In this document: positions 40,736 to 48,848 of the stretch, one piece after another
Layout: every line of letters starts with the position of its first letter
Numbering within the stretch: the stretch's first letter is position 1
Assembly (NCBI GenBank): GCA_050747525.1
Contig: JBOGOC010000036.1
Coordinates: forward strand, 3,187 to 67,186
Origin: JBOGOC01 sp050747525
GTDB taxonomy: Bacteria > Acidobacteriota > Polarisedimenticolia > JACPZX01 > DASXTC01
DNA: 64,000 bases
Direction of reading: 5' to 3'
Position numbers and translations under genes: made by a program
Notes under the pieces: generated by a model
What the model was told of the DNA's origin: nothing
The model's database searches: none
What the model saw: the letters and a program-made list of their open reading frames with translations, nothing else

Positions 40736-41967
40736 CCCGCCGTCTCCATCAGCGGCTCGAGCAGCCTCTCGTACTCGACCGCCACTCGATCCCAGGTGCG
40801 GGCCGACGCCGTCTCCAGCGCTTGCCGGCCCATCCTCCGGCGAAGATCCGCGTCGGCCGCCAGGTCCTGGAGGGCGCGCGCGATCTCCTGGTGGTCGGCC
40901 GGGTCGCGCAGGAGCAGGCCACTCTCGCCGTGGCGGATCAGCTCGGCGGCGCCCGCGTCGTGGGACACGATGGCGGGGAGTCCGCAGGCCATCGCCTCGA
41001 GCACCACCAGGCCGAAGGGCTCGTACAGCGTCGGCAGGAGGAAGACGTCGCTGGCGCGGTAGAGCGGCGCGATCTGGCGTGTGTGCGGCAGCAGCTTCAC
41101 CTGATCCGCGATCCCCAGGGAGCGCGCCCGGCTCATGAATCGCTCGGGGTTGCCCCCGCCGACCGCGACCAGGCGTATGCGTGCACGGACCAATGCCTCC
41201 ATCGCGCCCAGCGCCTCGAGCGCGGGCGCGAGCCCCTTGCGATCGTACGCTCCCACCAGCAGCACCACCATGTCGCCATCGTCCGCACCCCAGGAACGCC
41301 GCAGGTCGGCGACGACGCGACGATCTTCCTCGCCCATGGGGTGGAACACCTCCGTGTCGACCCCATGATGGATGACGTGCACCTGCTCGCGAAGGCCGAG
41401 GTGCTCCTCGAGCTCGCGCGCCACGATGTGTGACACGGCCACGAAGGTCCTGCCCGGCCTGAAGGCGATCCTTTCAGTCAGCACGCTCACGATGAGGACG
41501 AGCTCGTTGTAGGCGCGCAGGAAGGGCACGGCGAGCCCGCGCGCCGACGCGGCCCGGACCGGCAGGCGCAGGTGATCGGGAAGCGTAGCGCGCTTCGCCT
41601 TCCACGCGGCATGGACGAAGTGCACCTGGATCACGTCGCTCACCTGCGTGCAGGCCCCGGCCGCGTGGATGAGGGCGCCCGTCCGGCCGCGACGCCGCCG
41701 GAGGAGCTTCCAGCTGGTGACGGCGTGGAAGTAGAGGAAGCGCGGCAGCTCCGGCCCTCGCGGGCGGAACCGGACCCTGCGGAACCTGACGTCCCCCCAT
41801 CCGCCGCAAGTCAGCGAGGGATCGTCCAGACGGTACGCATGGACATCCACCGGCCATCGCCGGCTGAGCCGCCTGGCCACCTCGAGGGTGCAGCGTTCCA
41901 TCCCCCCCCAGGTGTTGAGATCGTGGATCACGAACGCCAGCCGCCGGGCGGGCCGTGGGTTGCTCAC
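40732..41967 (-). CDS. Glycosyltransferase family 4
   Basis: A 411-residue GT4 enzyme with RRLAFVIHDLNTWGGMERCT at the N-terminus, the mid-protein VHVIHHGVDTEVFHP, then VLLVGAYDRKGLAPALEAL, KLLPHTRQIAPLYRASDVF and EPFGLVVLEAMACGLPAIVS with the EX7E glutamates. The start is GTG 41967: it overlaps the stop of the membrane protein before it (GTGA), and the long frame upstream is only that gene's shadow. The stop overlaps the next GT4. The GGMERC loop resembles enzymes that add heptose or hexose to lipid-linked acceptors, but no specificity can be claimed. Confidence 0.88.
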   Translation of the reverse strand: MSNPRPARRLAFVIHDLNTWGGMERCTLEVARRLSRRWPVDVHAYRLDDPSLTCGGWGDVRFRRVRFRPRGPELPRFLYFHAVTSWKLLRRRRGRTGALIHAAGACTQVSDVIQVHFVHAAWKAKRATLPDHLRLPVRAASARGLAVPFLRAYNELVLIVSVLTERIAFRPGRTFVAVSHIVARELEEHLGLREQVHVIHHGVDTEVFHPMGEEDRRVVADLRRSWGADDGDMVVLLVGAYDRKGLAPALEALGAMEALVRARIRLVAVGGGNPERFMSRARSLGIADQVKLLPHTRQIAPLYRASDVFLLPTLYEPFGLVVLEAMACGLPAIVSHDAGAAELIRHGESGLLLRDPADHQEIARALQDLAADADLRRRMGRQALETASARTWDRVAVEYERLLEPLMETAG

Positions 41968-43202
41968 GCAGCCCGGTCCACGGCAGGACGGGCCCCGGAG
42001 CGCCTGATCGCCAGCAGCCACGCCGCGGCGAAGGCTGCGAAGGACGCCGCCCGGATCAGGTACGCGAGACGCACGATCGGCAGCGGAGAGTAGGGCGGAA
42101 CGCCCAGCCCCAGCGTGGTGCGTCGCAGGTACTGAAAGATGAGCTGGCAGGCGAAGAGGAAGGTGATCGTCCAGCCCCGCCTCGGCACCTCGCTCAGGCG
42201 GTCGCGAATCCGCTCGGTGGAGAGGAGCACCAGGACGGGCATGCAGAGGATCACGAGCCGCCCCACCGACGTGCCGATCAGAGTCTGCCCGAAGGCCGCC
42301 ATGACGAACATCAGCCGGTGCGGGTGCCGCCGGAACCAGGCGATCGTGCCGACCACCGGCGAGAGAAGCGGCACGAGGATGAGCGGACCCCACGGGTCCA
42401 CGAGCGCGTCCATCATCCAGGACGGGAGGCTGGACAGTCGCACGCGGATCATCTCGAGGACGATCTTCACGGGACTGTAGGGTTGGGGGAAGTCGGTCAC
42501 CTGGCTCGGGTCGGCGGCGATCCAGAGCCGGATCAGCGCCAGCGTGGCGATCACCGGCAGCACGGTCACGAGGCCGGGCCAGAGCCGCCTCCCGACCCCG
42601 CCCTGCGTCCGTGTCCACCCGTACACCGCCACGGCCGCGGCGACGGCGAGGGTGCTCTCCTTGTTGGCGGCGCCCACGATCAGCAGGGGCACGAGAACCG
42701 CCAGGCGCCGGGGGAGGCTCCACGACTCACGCTCGATGACGAGCATTCCGAGCACCCCCACCAGAAGCGACACCGCGTCCACCATGATGTAGCCCCAGAC
42801 CAGGTACCCCGCCGCCCAGAAGCACGAGAAATGCCCCGCCTGGGCGAAGAGGCTCCATCCACGGGACAGCCCAGCCTGACGCGCGTAGGCGTACAGGGCC
42901 AGGGAGGTGCCCAGCAGAGCGGCCGCATTGATCAGGAAGAAAGCCAGGGGAGCCTGGCACGGCATGAGCCCGGCGAGCCAGGGCGTCAGGAGGCGCCAGC
43001 AGAACGGCGGAGTGGAGGCCTGACCGCTCACGCCCGGCCCCTCCCGTGCCATGGCCAGATAGGCCATGTGATCGTAGTGCACGTAAGACGGATGATCGTA
43101 GGGCATGAAGCCGTGAATGGACATCACGGCGGTGATCAGCGCGAAGCCGGCCACGGCCACCAGGATCGCGGCACCCGGGCCTGCCGGCAGGCGACGACTC
43201 AC
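41964..43202 (-). CDS. Polytopic membrane protein of the polysaccharide operon (GT-C-like)
   Basis: A 412-residue protein with about ten transmembrane helices and no firm family. The first periplasmic loop reads FMPYDHPSYVHYDHMAYLAMA, with Asp/His/Tyr spacing seen in GT-C type membrane glycosyltransferases, and a later AANKESTLAVAAAVAV helix is also GT-C-like. GTG start at 43202 with GGGGAG before it, 16 nt after the ligase stop; its own stop overlaps the next GT4 (GTGA). It could be a Wzy-type polymerase or a membrane glycosyltransferase using an undecaprenyl-phosphate sugar. Confidence 0.55.
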   Translation of the reverse strand: MSRRLPAGPGAAILVAVAGFALITAVMSIHGFMPYDHPSYVHYDHMAYLAMAREGPGVSGQASTPPFCWRLLTPWLAGLMPCQAPLAFFLINAAALLGTSLALYAYARQAGLSRGWSLFAQAGHFSCFWAAGYLVWGYIMVDAVSLLVGVLGMLVIERESWSLPRRLAVLVPLLIVGAANKESTLAVAAAVAVYGWTRTQGGVGRRLWPGLVTVLPVIATLALIRLWIAADPSQVTDFPQPYSPVKIVLEMIRVRLSSLPSWMMDALVDPWGPLILVPLLSPVVGTIAWFRRHPHRLMFVMAAFGQTLIGTSVGRLVILCMPVLVLLSTERIRDRLSEVPRRGWTITFLFACQLIFQYLRRTTLGLGVPPYSPLPIVRLAYLIRAASFAAFAAAWLLAIRRSGARPAVDRAA

Positions 43203-43218
43203 GAGGGCTCCCCGGCCG

Positions 43219-44739
43219 TCATCCTGCCCGCGGTTCTACGAACCCCTTGCCGGCAAGGTCGATGCTCTCCCGCAACATGAAGCCGATGACCAGCCACATG
43301 AAGGGCCCGCTGATGGTGTCGCGCGGGGCCTGGCCGAACACGGCGCCGAGAAGAAGACCGAAGATCAGTCCCCCCAGGATGCGGTATTCGTAGATGTCGG
43401 GCCGCGCCAGGCAGAGACGCACCACCATGAGCGAGATCTGCACAATCAGGACGGAGAACAGCAGGCCGGCCGCCAATCCGCTTCCGTAGAAGAGCTCGAA
43501 GTAATACGAATCGGCGGCGAACACGCGTCCACCCTCGAACTTGGCGGCGGCCGTGGTCGTGGAGCCGATGCCGTGTCCCACGGGCCCGACGGGTAACCGG
43601 GTGAACGCATCCAGCACCACACTGGTCCAGCTCTCGATCCTGCCCTGGAAGCTCCGCTCCTGCGTGGGGTGCGTGATGCCCGACAAGGTGTGCACGACGT
43701 ACGGGTTTCTGGAGAACTGCGAGTCGTACATCTGCTCGGGGTTGTAGGAATAGAGCGTGATATAGATGCCCATGACCACGACGAGCGCGGCCGCTCCACG
43801 GGCGAAGACACGCGTGGCGGTGGTCGTGTTCAGGATCTGCGACATCAGCAGGGCGAAGAGGAGGAGAAGGATGGCGGCACGCACGGAGATCCAGACCATC
43901 GCGAAGAGGATGAGCAGGAAGACGGCGATTGAGACCAGGTTCTTCTTGGATCTCCAGAACGACGTGAACGCCAGGACCCCCGCCACCATCAGGTACTGCG
44001 AGTAGTCTCCAGGGCTGGCGAAGGTGGACATCACGCGCACGTTGTCGCGTCCGAACGTCTTGTAGAAATTCTTGGACTTGGCTTCGTACACTTCTACGGA
44101 GTTCAGTCCGAAGAAATGCTGATACAGGCCGTACAAGGCCGTGATGCCGCCGATGACCAGGACGATGGTCATGAGGCGGCGCATATCCTTTCGCGTCATG
44201 AGCAGGCCGAAGAAGCACCAGGCCATCGGAACCATGAAGAACATCGCGCCGGCGATCCCCACCAGGATGCTCCCCTGAACGGGGTTGACAATCTGCAGCA
44301 GGAAGACGCCCATCAGGAAGACGCACGTCTTGAGGGTGGGACTCCAGGTGAAGTAGTGCAGGAGCCGCTGCCGGTGGAAGATCACCACCCCCATGAACAT
44401 CGCCAGCGTCACGACAGCCGGGAACGTCAGGATGGGATCCCGCGCTTCGAACGCCTGGAAGTTGAGCACCAGGCGCCGGATGAAGTACATGAAGGGAAGG
44501 AAGATCAGCAGCAGGAAGACACCCCGACGCGGCGTCAGGCAGAAGAGCCCCAGCACCGCCATGAGGATCAGGGTCACGGCGCGCACCTGACCCTGCGCGA
44601 GCAGCACCGAGATGGCGAGGCCCAGCCCGAGCATGCCGGCGGCAACGATGAACAGCGTGGCGCGCGAACCCAGGCCGCCGATCCCCGTCCCGGGGACTCT
44701 GAGCTCGAACGGCTGCGGCGACGTCGGTGTGTTGGCCAT
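43219..44739 (-). CDS. O-antigen ligase/polymerase (Wzy/WaaL-like)
   Basis: A 506-residue membrane protein with about twelve helices. The large periplasmic loop between late helices (about 325-420) carries GRIESWTSVVLDAFTRLPVG followed by GPVGHGIGSTT, the arrangement expected of the Wzy_C/O-antigen ligase superfamily, and TFASPGDYSQYLMVAG earlier is also typical. It could polymerise repeat units or attach them to a carrier; the two activities cannot be separated by sequence. The ATG overlaps the stop of the upstream GT4 by one base (TGATG); a GTG three bases earlier is the only alternative. Confidence 0.83.
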   Translation of the reverse strand: MANTPTSPQPFELRVPGTGIGGLGSRATLFIVAAGMLGLGLAISVLLAQGQVRAVTLILMAVLGLFCLTPRRGVFLLLIFLPFMYFIRRLVLNFQAFEARDPILTFPAVVTLAMFMGVVIFHRQRLLHYFTWSPTLKTCVFLMGVFLLQIVNPVQGSILVGIAGAMFFMVPMAWCFFGLLMTRKDMRRLMTIVLVIGGITALYGLYQHFFGLNSVEVYEAKSKNFYKTFGRDNVRVMSTFASPGDYSQYLMVAGVLAFTSFWRSKKNLVSIAVFLLILFAMVWISVRAAILLLLFALLMSQILNTTTATRVFARGAAALVVVMGIYITLYSYNPEQMYDSQFSRNPYVVHTLSGITHPTQERSFQGRIESWTSVVLDAFTRLPVGPVGHGIGSTTTAAAKFEGGRVFAADSYYFELFYGSGLAAGLLFSVLIVQISLMVVRLCLARPDIYEYRILGGLIFGLLLGAVFGQAPRDTISGPFMWLVIGFMLRESIDLAGKGFVEPRAG

Positions 44740-45923
44740 CACTCACCCTGAAGCGTCACGGGGCCGGCAACCGCGTGGCGCCGGGGAGAGCGCCGGGATA
44801 TCACGTCGTCGTACAGAGCCATGCTGTCGCGGATCATGATCTCGCGGGAAAACAGCTCCTCGGCCCTGCGCCGGGCGGCCTCGCCGAAACGATGGCACAG
44901 CTCCGCGTCGCCGAACAGCCTTCTCATGGCGGCCGCGAGGGCTTCGTGGTCCCCCGGCTCCACCACCAGGCCGGTCCGGCCGTCCGCATTGACCCACGGG
45001 ACTCCCGAATCGATGTTGGTGCAGATGATCGGACGGCTGGCCGCCATGGCCTCCACCTGGACCAGTCCGAAAGCTTCGCTGCGGTGAGTGGCGGGCAGCA
45101 CGAGGAAGCTGCCCGCGTGGCAGGCCGCCACCTTCTCCTCGTGGGGCACGGAGCCCAGGAAACGGACACGGGTGTCCAGACCCAGATGGTGGCACAGATC
45201 TTCGAGCGTCCGCCGCATCGGTCCATCCCCCACGATCAGGAGCCGTGCATCCGGCACCAGCGCCATGGCCCGCAGCAGGACATTCACGCCTTTGTAGTAC
45301 ACCAGGCGCCCCACGAAGACCGCGATGCGATCTCCATGCTCGGCGCGAAGCCGGATCGCTGCCTGCCTGGCGGCCGGGGTGAGATCCATCTCCTCCAGGT
45401 CGATCCCGTGGGGGATGATGGCACATCGATCCGCGTGATGCCTCAGCACTGGCGAGCTCTCCAGATACCGCCTCGTGAACACGATGACCCGATCGGCGCG
45501 CCCGAGGACACGGTGCAGGACGACGCGGTTCAGGCGTCCGAGCAGCTTCTGCCGGACCACATCGCTGTGATAGGTGACCACCAGGGGCGTGCTCCGCGGA
45601 AGGGAGAGACAGGCCAGCTCACCGACGGGGTTCGGAACGTGCAGGTGGACGATGTCCGCGCCGCGCAACCTCCTGAAGGCGCCCAGGAACGAAGGGGCGA
45701 TCTCGGTCGAGAAGACCTGTCCCAGGCTTCCCGCCCGCACGACCCTGACGCCGTCCTGGACCTCCCGCCGGGTGCCCCGCTCCGTGTTGAACACCAGCGC
45801 CGTGACCTCGTAGTGGGCCGACAGGCCGGAGCAGAGAGACGCGACGTGGTTCTCGATCCCTCCCTCCACGGGAGGATAGTACTTGCCCACGTGGAGGACC
45901 GAGCGGCGCGAGGCTTCGTTCAC
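44739..45923 (-). CDS. Glycosyltransferase family 4
   Basis: A 394-residue GT4 enzyme: VLHVGKYYPPVEGGIENHVA at the start, LVVTYHSDVVRQKLLGR, IIPHGIDLEEM, then VGRLVYYKGVNVLLRAMA, LLIVGDGPMRRTLEDL, GSVPHEEKVA and EAFGLVQVEAMAASRPIICT with both EX7E glutamates, so the domain order is complete. I place the start at GTG 45923, which overlaps by 4 nt the stop of the short carbamoyltransferase remnant before it; an earlier GTG at 45950 would add nine residues inside that remnant. It is related to WbdB/mannosyltransferase-like enzymes; the sugar is unknown. Confidence 0.88.
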   Translation of the reverse strand: MNEASRRSVLHVGKYYPPVEGGIENHVASLCSGLSAHYEVTALVFNTERGTRREVQDGVRVVRAGSLGQVFSTEIAPSFLGAFRRLRGADIVHLHVPNPVGELACLSLPRSTPLVVTYHSDVVRQKLLGRLNRVVLHRVLGRADRVIVFTRRYLESSPVLRHHADRCAIIPHGIDLEEMDLTPAARQAAIRLRAEHGDRIAVFVGRLVYYKGVNVLLRAMALVPDARLLIVGDGPMRRTLEDLCHHLGLDTRVRFLGSVPHEEKVAACHAGSFLVLPATHRSEAFGLVQVEAMAASRPIICTNIDSGVPWVNADGRTGLVVEPGDHEALAAAMRRLFGDAELCHRFGEAARRRAEELFSREIMIRDSMALYDDVISRRSPRRHAVAGPVTLQGE

Positions 45924-46039
45924 TTGGAGAGGAGAAAAGGCCCGATGCACAGCATGTCCAGACCCGAGGAGAAGAAGGTCACCACCGCGTCCTGAGCCGA
46001 AGAGTCGTGATCGTAGTAGTTCAGGCCGAGGACGCGCAC
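45920..46039 (-). pseudogene. NodU-type carbamoyltransferase reduced to its two ends (in-frame internal deletion)
   Basis: A 39-codon frame starts at GTG 46039, 4 nt after the wza stop, and ends in a TGA that overlaps the start of the next GT4. Its first 15 residues (MRVLGLNYYDHDSSA) are the N-terminus of NodU/CmcH carbamoyltransferases (xxILGxxxxxHDSAA), which in full enzymes carries the conserved HDS. The remaining 24 (DAVVTFFSSGLDMLCIGPFL) match the C-terminal end of the same family (EDAxxTFxxSGxDxLVxGxFLL). About 550 residues in between are missing, joined in frame. All catalytic residues are gone, so it is almost certainly non-functional as an enzyme. Confidence 0.75.
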
Positions 46040-46043
46040 GGCC

Positions 46044-47081
46044 CTAGGGATTGACCTGGTCGGTCACGATGACGCCCTGCACGATCGGGGCGATCGTGAG
46101 CAGGATCTGCTGCAGGACCTCGTTGAACTTGCCGCGTCCGCTCAGACCGACGTACACGATGTCCCCCGGCTTCACCAGGATGTTCTGGGTGAGGTCCCCC
46201 CCGACGAGCTTCTTCGCGTCGACGGTGGCGATGCTGGGGTTCTTGAGGCCGCCTCTCACCACGATGACCCGATCCTTGGCCGCGTACTTTTCCAGTCCGC
46301 CGGCCCGCGCGATCGCCTGGATGATGGGGATCGGCTCCTGGGTTTCCACAGCCGCGTTCTGACCGAACTCACCCAGCACGTAGATGTAGCGCTCCACGTT
46401 CTCCGGGATGTAGATGGTATCCCGGTCTCTGAGTCGGATGTTGCGGGTGTGGTTGCCGCGGACCAGATCCTTGAAGTCGGTGGAGACGATCTGGTTGCCC
46501 CTCATCACGTAGGCGTTCTCGAGGGAGGCCTTGTCGGTCACCAGTCCCGCCTTGTACAGAGCGTCCAGCAGGGTCCCTTCGCGGCCCGTGAGGTTGAGAA
46601 TCCCCGGAGCCTTCACCTCGCCGCCGATGTAGATCTTCTTCTGCGCGAATTCCTTGGCGATGATGGTGACCTGGGGCGAGCGAAGGTACTGCGATATCCG
46701 CTTGGTGATGTCCTGCCTGACCTCCTCCACCGTGCGGCCGAAGGCCTGCACATCGCCCACGAAGGCATAGGAGATCATCCCGTCGGGACGGACCGTCACG
46801 TCGACGTGCTGAAGGTCATCCTCGCCGTAGATGGAGATGTCGAGCACGTCCTCGATGTCGAGCTTGTAGGGAGCAAGCTCCGTCCCTCCCGCCGGCTCTC
46901 CTTCCACCACGATCCCTTCTTCAGGCGGGACCTGGACGAAGGCGGGTTGGACGAAAGTGCCATCGGTGGGGACGGTCACGGGAGCGTGTGCCGGCGCGGC
47001 CGAGCGCGCGGCGCAGGCCGTGCAGGCGAGATAGGACACGAAGATCAGGGCAGCCCCGAGGCGCCCGCCGAGGACGGTCAT
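46044..47081 (-). CDS. Wza-type polysaccharide export protein
   Basis: A 345-residue outer-membrane export protein with the N-terminal signal MTVLGGRLGAALIFVSYLAC and a weak lipobox (CTAC). It has a polysaccharide export domain (PYKLDIEDVLDISIYGEDDL, VTVRPDGMISYAFVGDVQAF) and at least two SLBB-like repeats: KKIYIGGEVKAPGILNLTGR, and RYIYVLGEFGQNAAVETQEP. It would form the channel used with the Wzc-like kinase. ATG 47081 is preferred over GTG 47096; AGGAG lies 14 nt upstream. It is the first gene of the seven-cistron polysaccharide operon, directly behind a good promoter. Confidence 0.92.
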   Translation of the reverse strand: MTVLGGRLGAALIFVSYLACTACAARSAAPAHAPVTVPTDGTFVQPAFVQVPPEEGIVVEGEPAGGTELAPYKLDIEDVLDISIYGEDDLQHVDVTVRPDGMISYAFVGDVQAFGRTVEEVRQDITKRISQYLRSPQVTIIAKEFAQKKIYIGGEVKAPGILNLTGREGTLLDALYKAGLVTDKASLENAYVMRGNQIVSTDFKDLVRGNHTRNIRLRDRDTIYIPENVERYIYVLGEFGQNAAVETQEPIPIIQAIARAGGLEKYAAKDRVIVVRGGLKNPSIATVDAKKLVGGDLTQNILVKPGDIVYVGLSGRGKFNEVLQQILLTIAPIVQGVIVTDQVNP

Positions 47082-47123
47082 GGACGGCTTACACACTCCT
47101 GTTGTGTGAAGTGAAAGCGCCTA

Positions 47124-47151
47124 AGTATACCGGGAGGGGCCGAAAAGACAA
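47124..47151 (-). promoter_or_regulatory. Promoter of the wza-GT4 operon
   Basis: TTGTCT (-35, 47146-47151), 16-nt spacer, TATACT (-10, 47124-47129), pointing into wza with a leader of about 36 nt. The downstream genes to 39497 are all joined by overlaps or gaps below 20 nt, so this is probably the operon promoter. Confidence 0.6.
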
Positions 47152-47191
47152 GCCCGGTCAGGTTTTGACGATTCCAGGGGAAACGGGGGGC

Positions 47192-47395
47192 TCAGTGATC
47201 CGTCTTGAGGATCTTGGGAGAGGCCTTGATGATGAAGACTTCGCGCGTGCCGTCCTCGCGCACCTTCTCGACCCGGTGCAGGACGATCCGCTCGTCGTCC
47301 TTGTACGCGATGAGGGAGTTGACCTTGATCGGGTCGCTGGCGCGGGAGCGCCGGCTGCTGGTCAGAGGGAGCATCTTCCAGTTGCCGATCTTCAT
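47192..47395 (-). CDS. Small conserved-looking protein (67 aa), unknown function
   Basis: A 67-residue protein of mixed charge. The middle DPIKVNSLIAYKDDERIVLH and the end VREDGTREVFIIKASPKI look like two beta strands around a turn; no cysteines, signal peptide or membrane segment. The ATG at 47395 has an excellent ribosome binding site (GAGGAGG, 9 nt). A promoter (TTGCCT-17-TAATAT) lies about 60 nt upstream, and a short upstream frame ends in a TGA overlapping the ATG. It lies just upstream of the wza promoter, divergent from the GT4 at 47601; a regulatory role for the operon is possible but unsupported. Confidence 0.6.
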   Translation of the reverse strand: MKIGNWKMLPLTSSRRSRASDPIKVNSLIAYKDDERIVLHRVEKVREDGTREVFIIKASPKILKTDH

Positions 47396-47455
47396 GGCCC
47401 GAACCTCCTCGAAACCGAATCGATGATGACGCCCTTCTTCACGATGACGCCGTGA

Positions 47456-47484
47456 ATATTACATCCACCCCTCCGGCGAGGCAA
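47456..47484 (-). promoter_or_regulatory. Promoter of the 67-residue protein
   Basis: TTGCCT (47479-47484) and TAATAT (47456-47461) with a 17-nt spacer, on the minus strand. The leader of about 55 nt contains a direct repeat GGCGTCATC twice, 18 nt apart. Confidence 0.45.
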
Positions 47485-47600
47485 GACCGGACTGGCCCGA
47501 CGGCTCGCCTTGTGATGGGCTGCCCCAACATGCCAGAATGCCCCGCGGGTGGGGGGTTTCATTGAGCGGGTAGTTCCACACGTTCGGCTTCGGGGATCGC

Positions 47601-48848
47601 GTGCGCCAGGAGTCACAGCAGAACCGGACAAGGGTCCTGGACGCAGGTCCCGGCGAGGACACCCGTCCACTGAGGATCCTGGTCACCGCCTACGACTACC
47701 GTCCGGGGCTGGGCGGAATCGCCACGTGCGGCTACGAGCTGGCGCGCGCGCTGGCGGCCGAGCCGGGCGTGCAGGTTCGGCTCCTGGCTCCCCGCTGCGA
47801 CGGCGATCAGGAGTTCGACCGGCATGGGTACTTCGAGACCCGCCGGCGCGCGCTCCCCCCGGTGGCGGGAAAGGCCGTGCTCCCCTTCGCCCTCTGGATT
47901 CGCGAGGAATCGCGCGCCTGGACGCCAGACGCCCTCATCGAGCTTCTCTGGCTTCCGGGCGGTGTCGGATGCCTCGTCAATCGCGCCTTCTTCCGACAAT
48001 CCATGCCCCCCTACTTCCAGGTGGCCCACGGCGTGGAGGTGCTGGAGTCGCGCCGCACTCTGAAGAAGCGGGTGCGCGCGCTCGTCTCCCCCATCAAGAG
48101 GCGGGTCTTCCTGAGCGCCGCTTGCGCCTTCCCGGTCAGCCGCTTCACCGCGAAGCTGCTCCAGGACGAGATTCATCTGCCCGTGGAGCGGCTGCAGGTG
48201 GTCTACAACGGCGTGGACATCGACGCCTTCACTCCGGGCCCTCGCCCGGCCGATCTCGTGGAGATGTACCGCGCCGCTGGACGCACGGTTTTCCTCACCG
48301 TGACCCGCCTGGAGGACTACAAAGGCATCGACCACGCGCTGGGCGCGTTGCGCGTGGTGGTGGGCGATCACCCCGAAGCGCTCTACATCGTGGGAGGAGT
48401 CGGACCGGACAGGCCGCGTCTGGAAGCGCTGGTGCGGACTCTCGGGCTTCACGATCACGTGGTCTTCGCCGGCAGGATCCCCACGGACCGGCTGGTCGAT
48501 CACTACAGACTGTCCGACTGCTTCGTGATGCTGAGCCGTGACGACTACGTCACCCCCAACGTCGAAGGGTTCGGCCTGGTCTTCCTGGAGGCAGCCGCCT
48601 GCGGCCGCCCCTCCATCGCCGGACGCAGTGGGGGGATCTCCGATGCCGTGGCCGACGGGGAGACCGCGTGGCTCGTGGATCCCGAAGATGAGCAGGCCAT
48701 CGCCCGCGCCATGCGCGAAGCGTTGAGCGATCCGGACCTGCTGGCCCGGCGGGGGCGCAACGCGCGGCTCCGCGCCGAGCGCGGGTTCACATGGGGTCAC
48801 ATGGCGCGCCGCGTGCTCGCGCGAGTGAGGATCCATGTGCGGCATTGA
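47601..48848 (+). CDS. Glycosyltransferase family 4
   Basis: A 415-residue GT4 enzyme with VTAYDYRPGLGGIATCGYEL near the N-terminus, LQVVYNGVDIDAFTPG, LTVTRLEDYKGIDHALGALR, LYIVGGVGPDRPRLEALV, VFAGRIPTDRLVDHYRLSD and EGFGLVFLEAAACGRPSIAG with the EX7E pair. GTG 47601 is the best start available; the first 20 residues are polar and less conserved in style, so a later start is possible. Its end overlaps the asparagine synthetase start by 14 bp, so both are in one transcript, divergent from the wza operon. Confidence 0.85.
   Translation: MRQESQQNRTRVLDAGPGEDTRPLRILVTAYDYRPGLGGIATCGYELARALAAEPGVQVRLLAPRCDGDQEFDRHGYFETRRRALPPVAGKAVLPFALWIREESRAWTPDALIELLWLPGGVGCLVNRAFFRQSMPPYFQVAHGVEVLESRRTLKKRVRALVSPIKRRVFLSAACAFPVSRFTAKLLQDEIHLPVERLQVVYNGVDIDAFTPGPRPADLVEMYRAAGRTVFLTVTRLEDYKGIDHALGALRVVVGDHPEALYIVGGVGPDRPRLEALVRTLGLHDHVVFAGRIPTDRLVDHYRLSDCFVMLSRDDYVTPNVEGFGLVFLEAAACGRPSIAGRSGGISDAVADGETAWLVDPEDEQAIARAMREALSDPDLLARRGRNARLRAERGFTWGHMARRVLARVRIHVRH

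Noticed and set aside
41968..42723. 250-residue N-terminal extension of the GT4 at 40732
   Set aside because: The extension is out of frame with, and antisense-like within, the upstream membrane protein; the GTGA overlap gives the true start at 41967.
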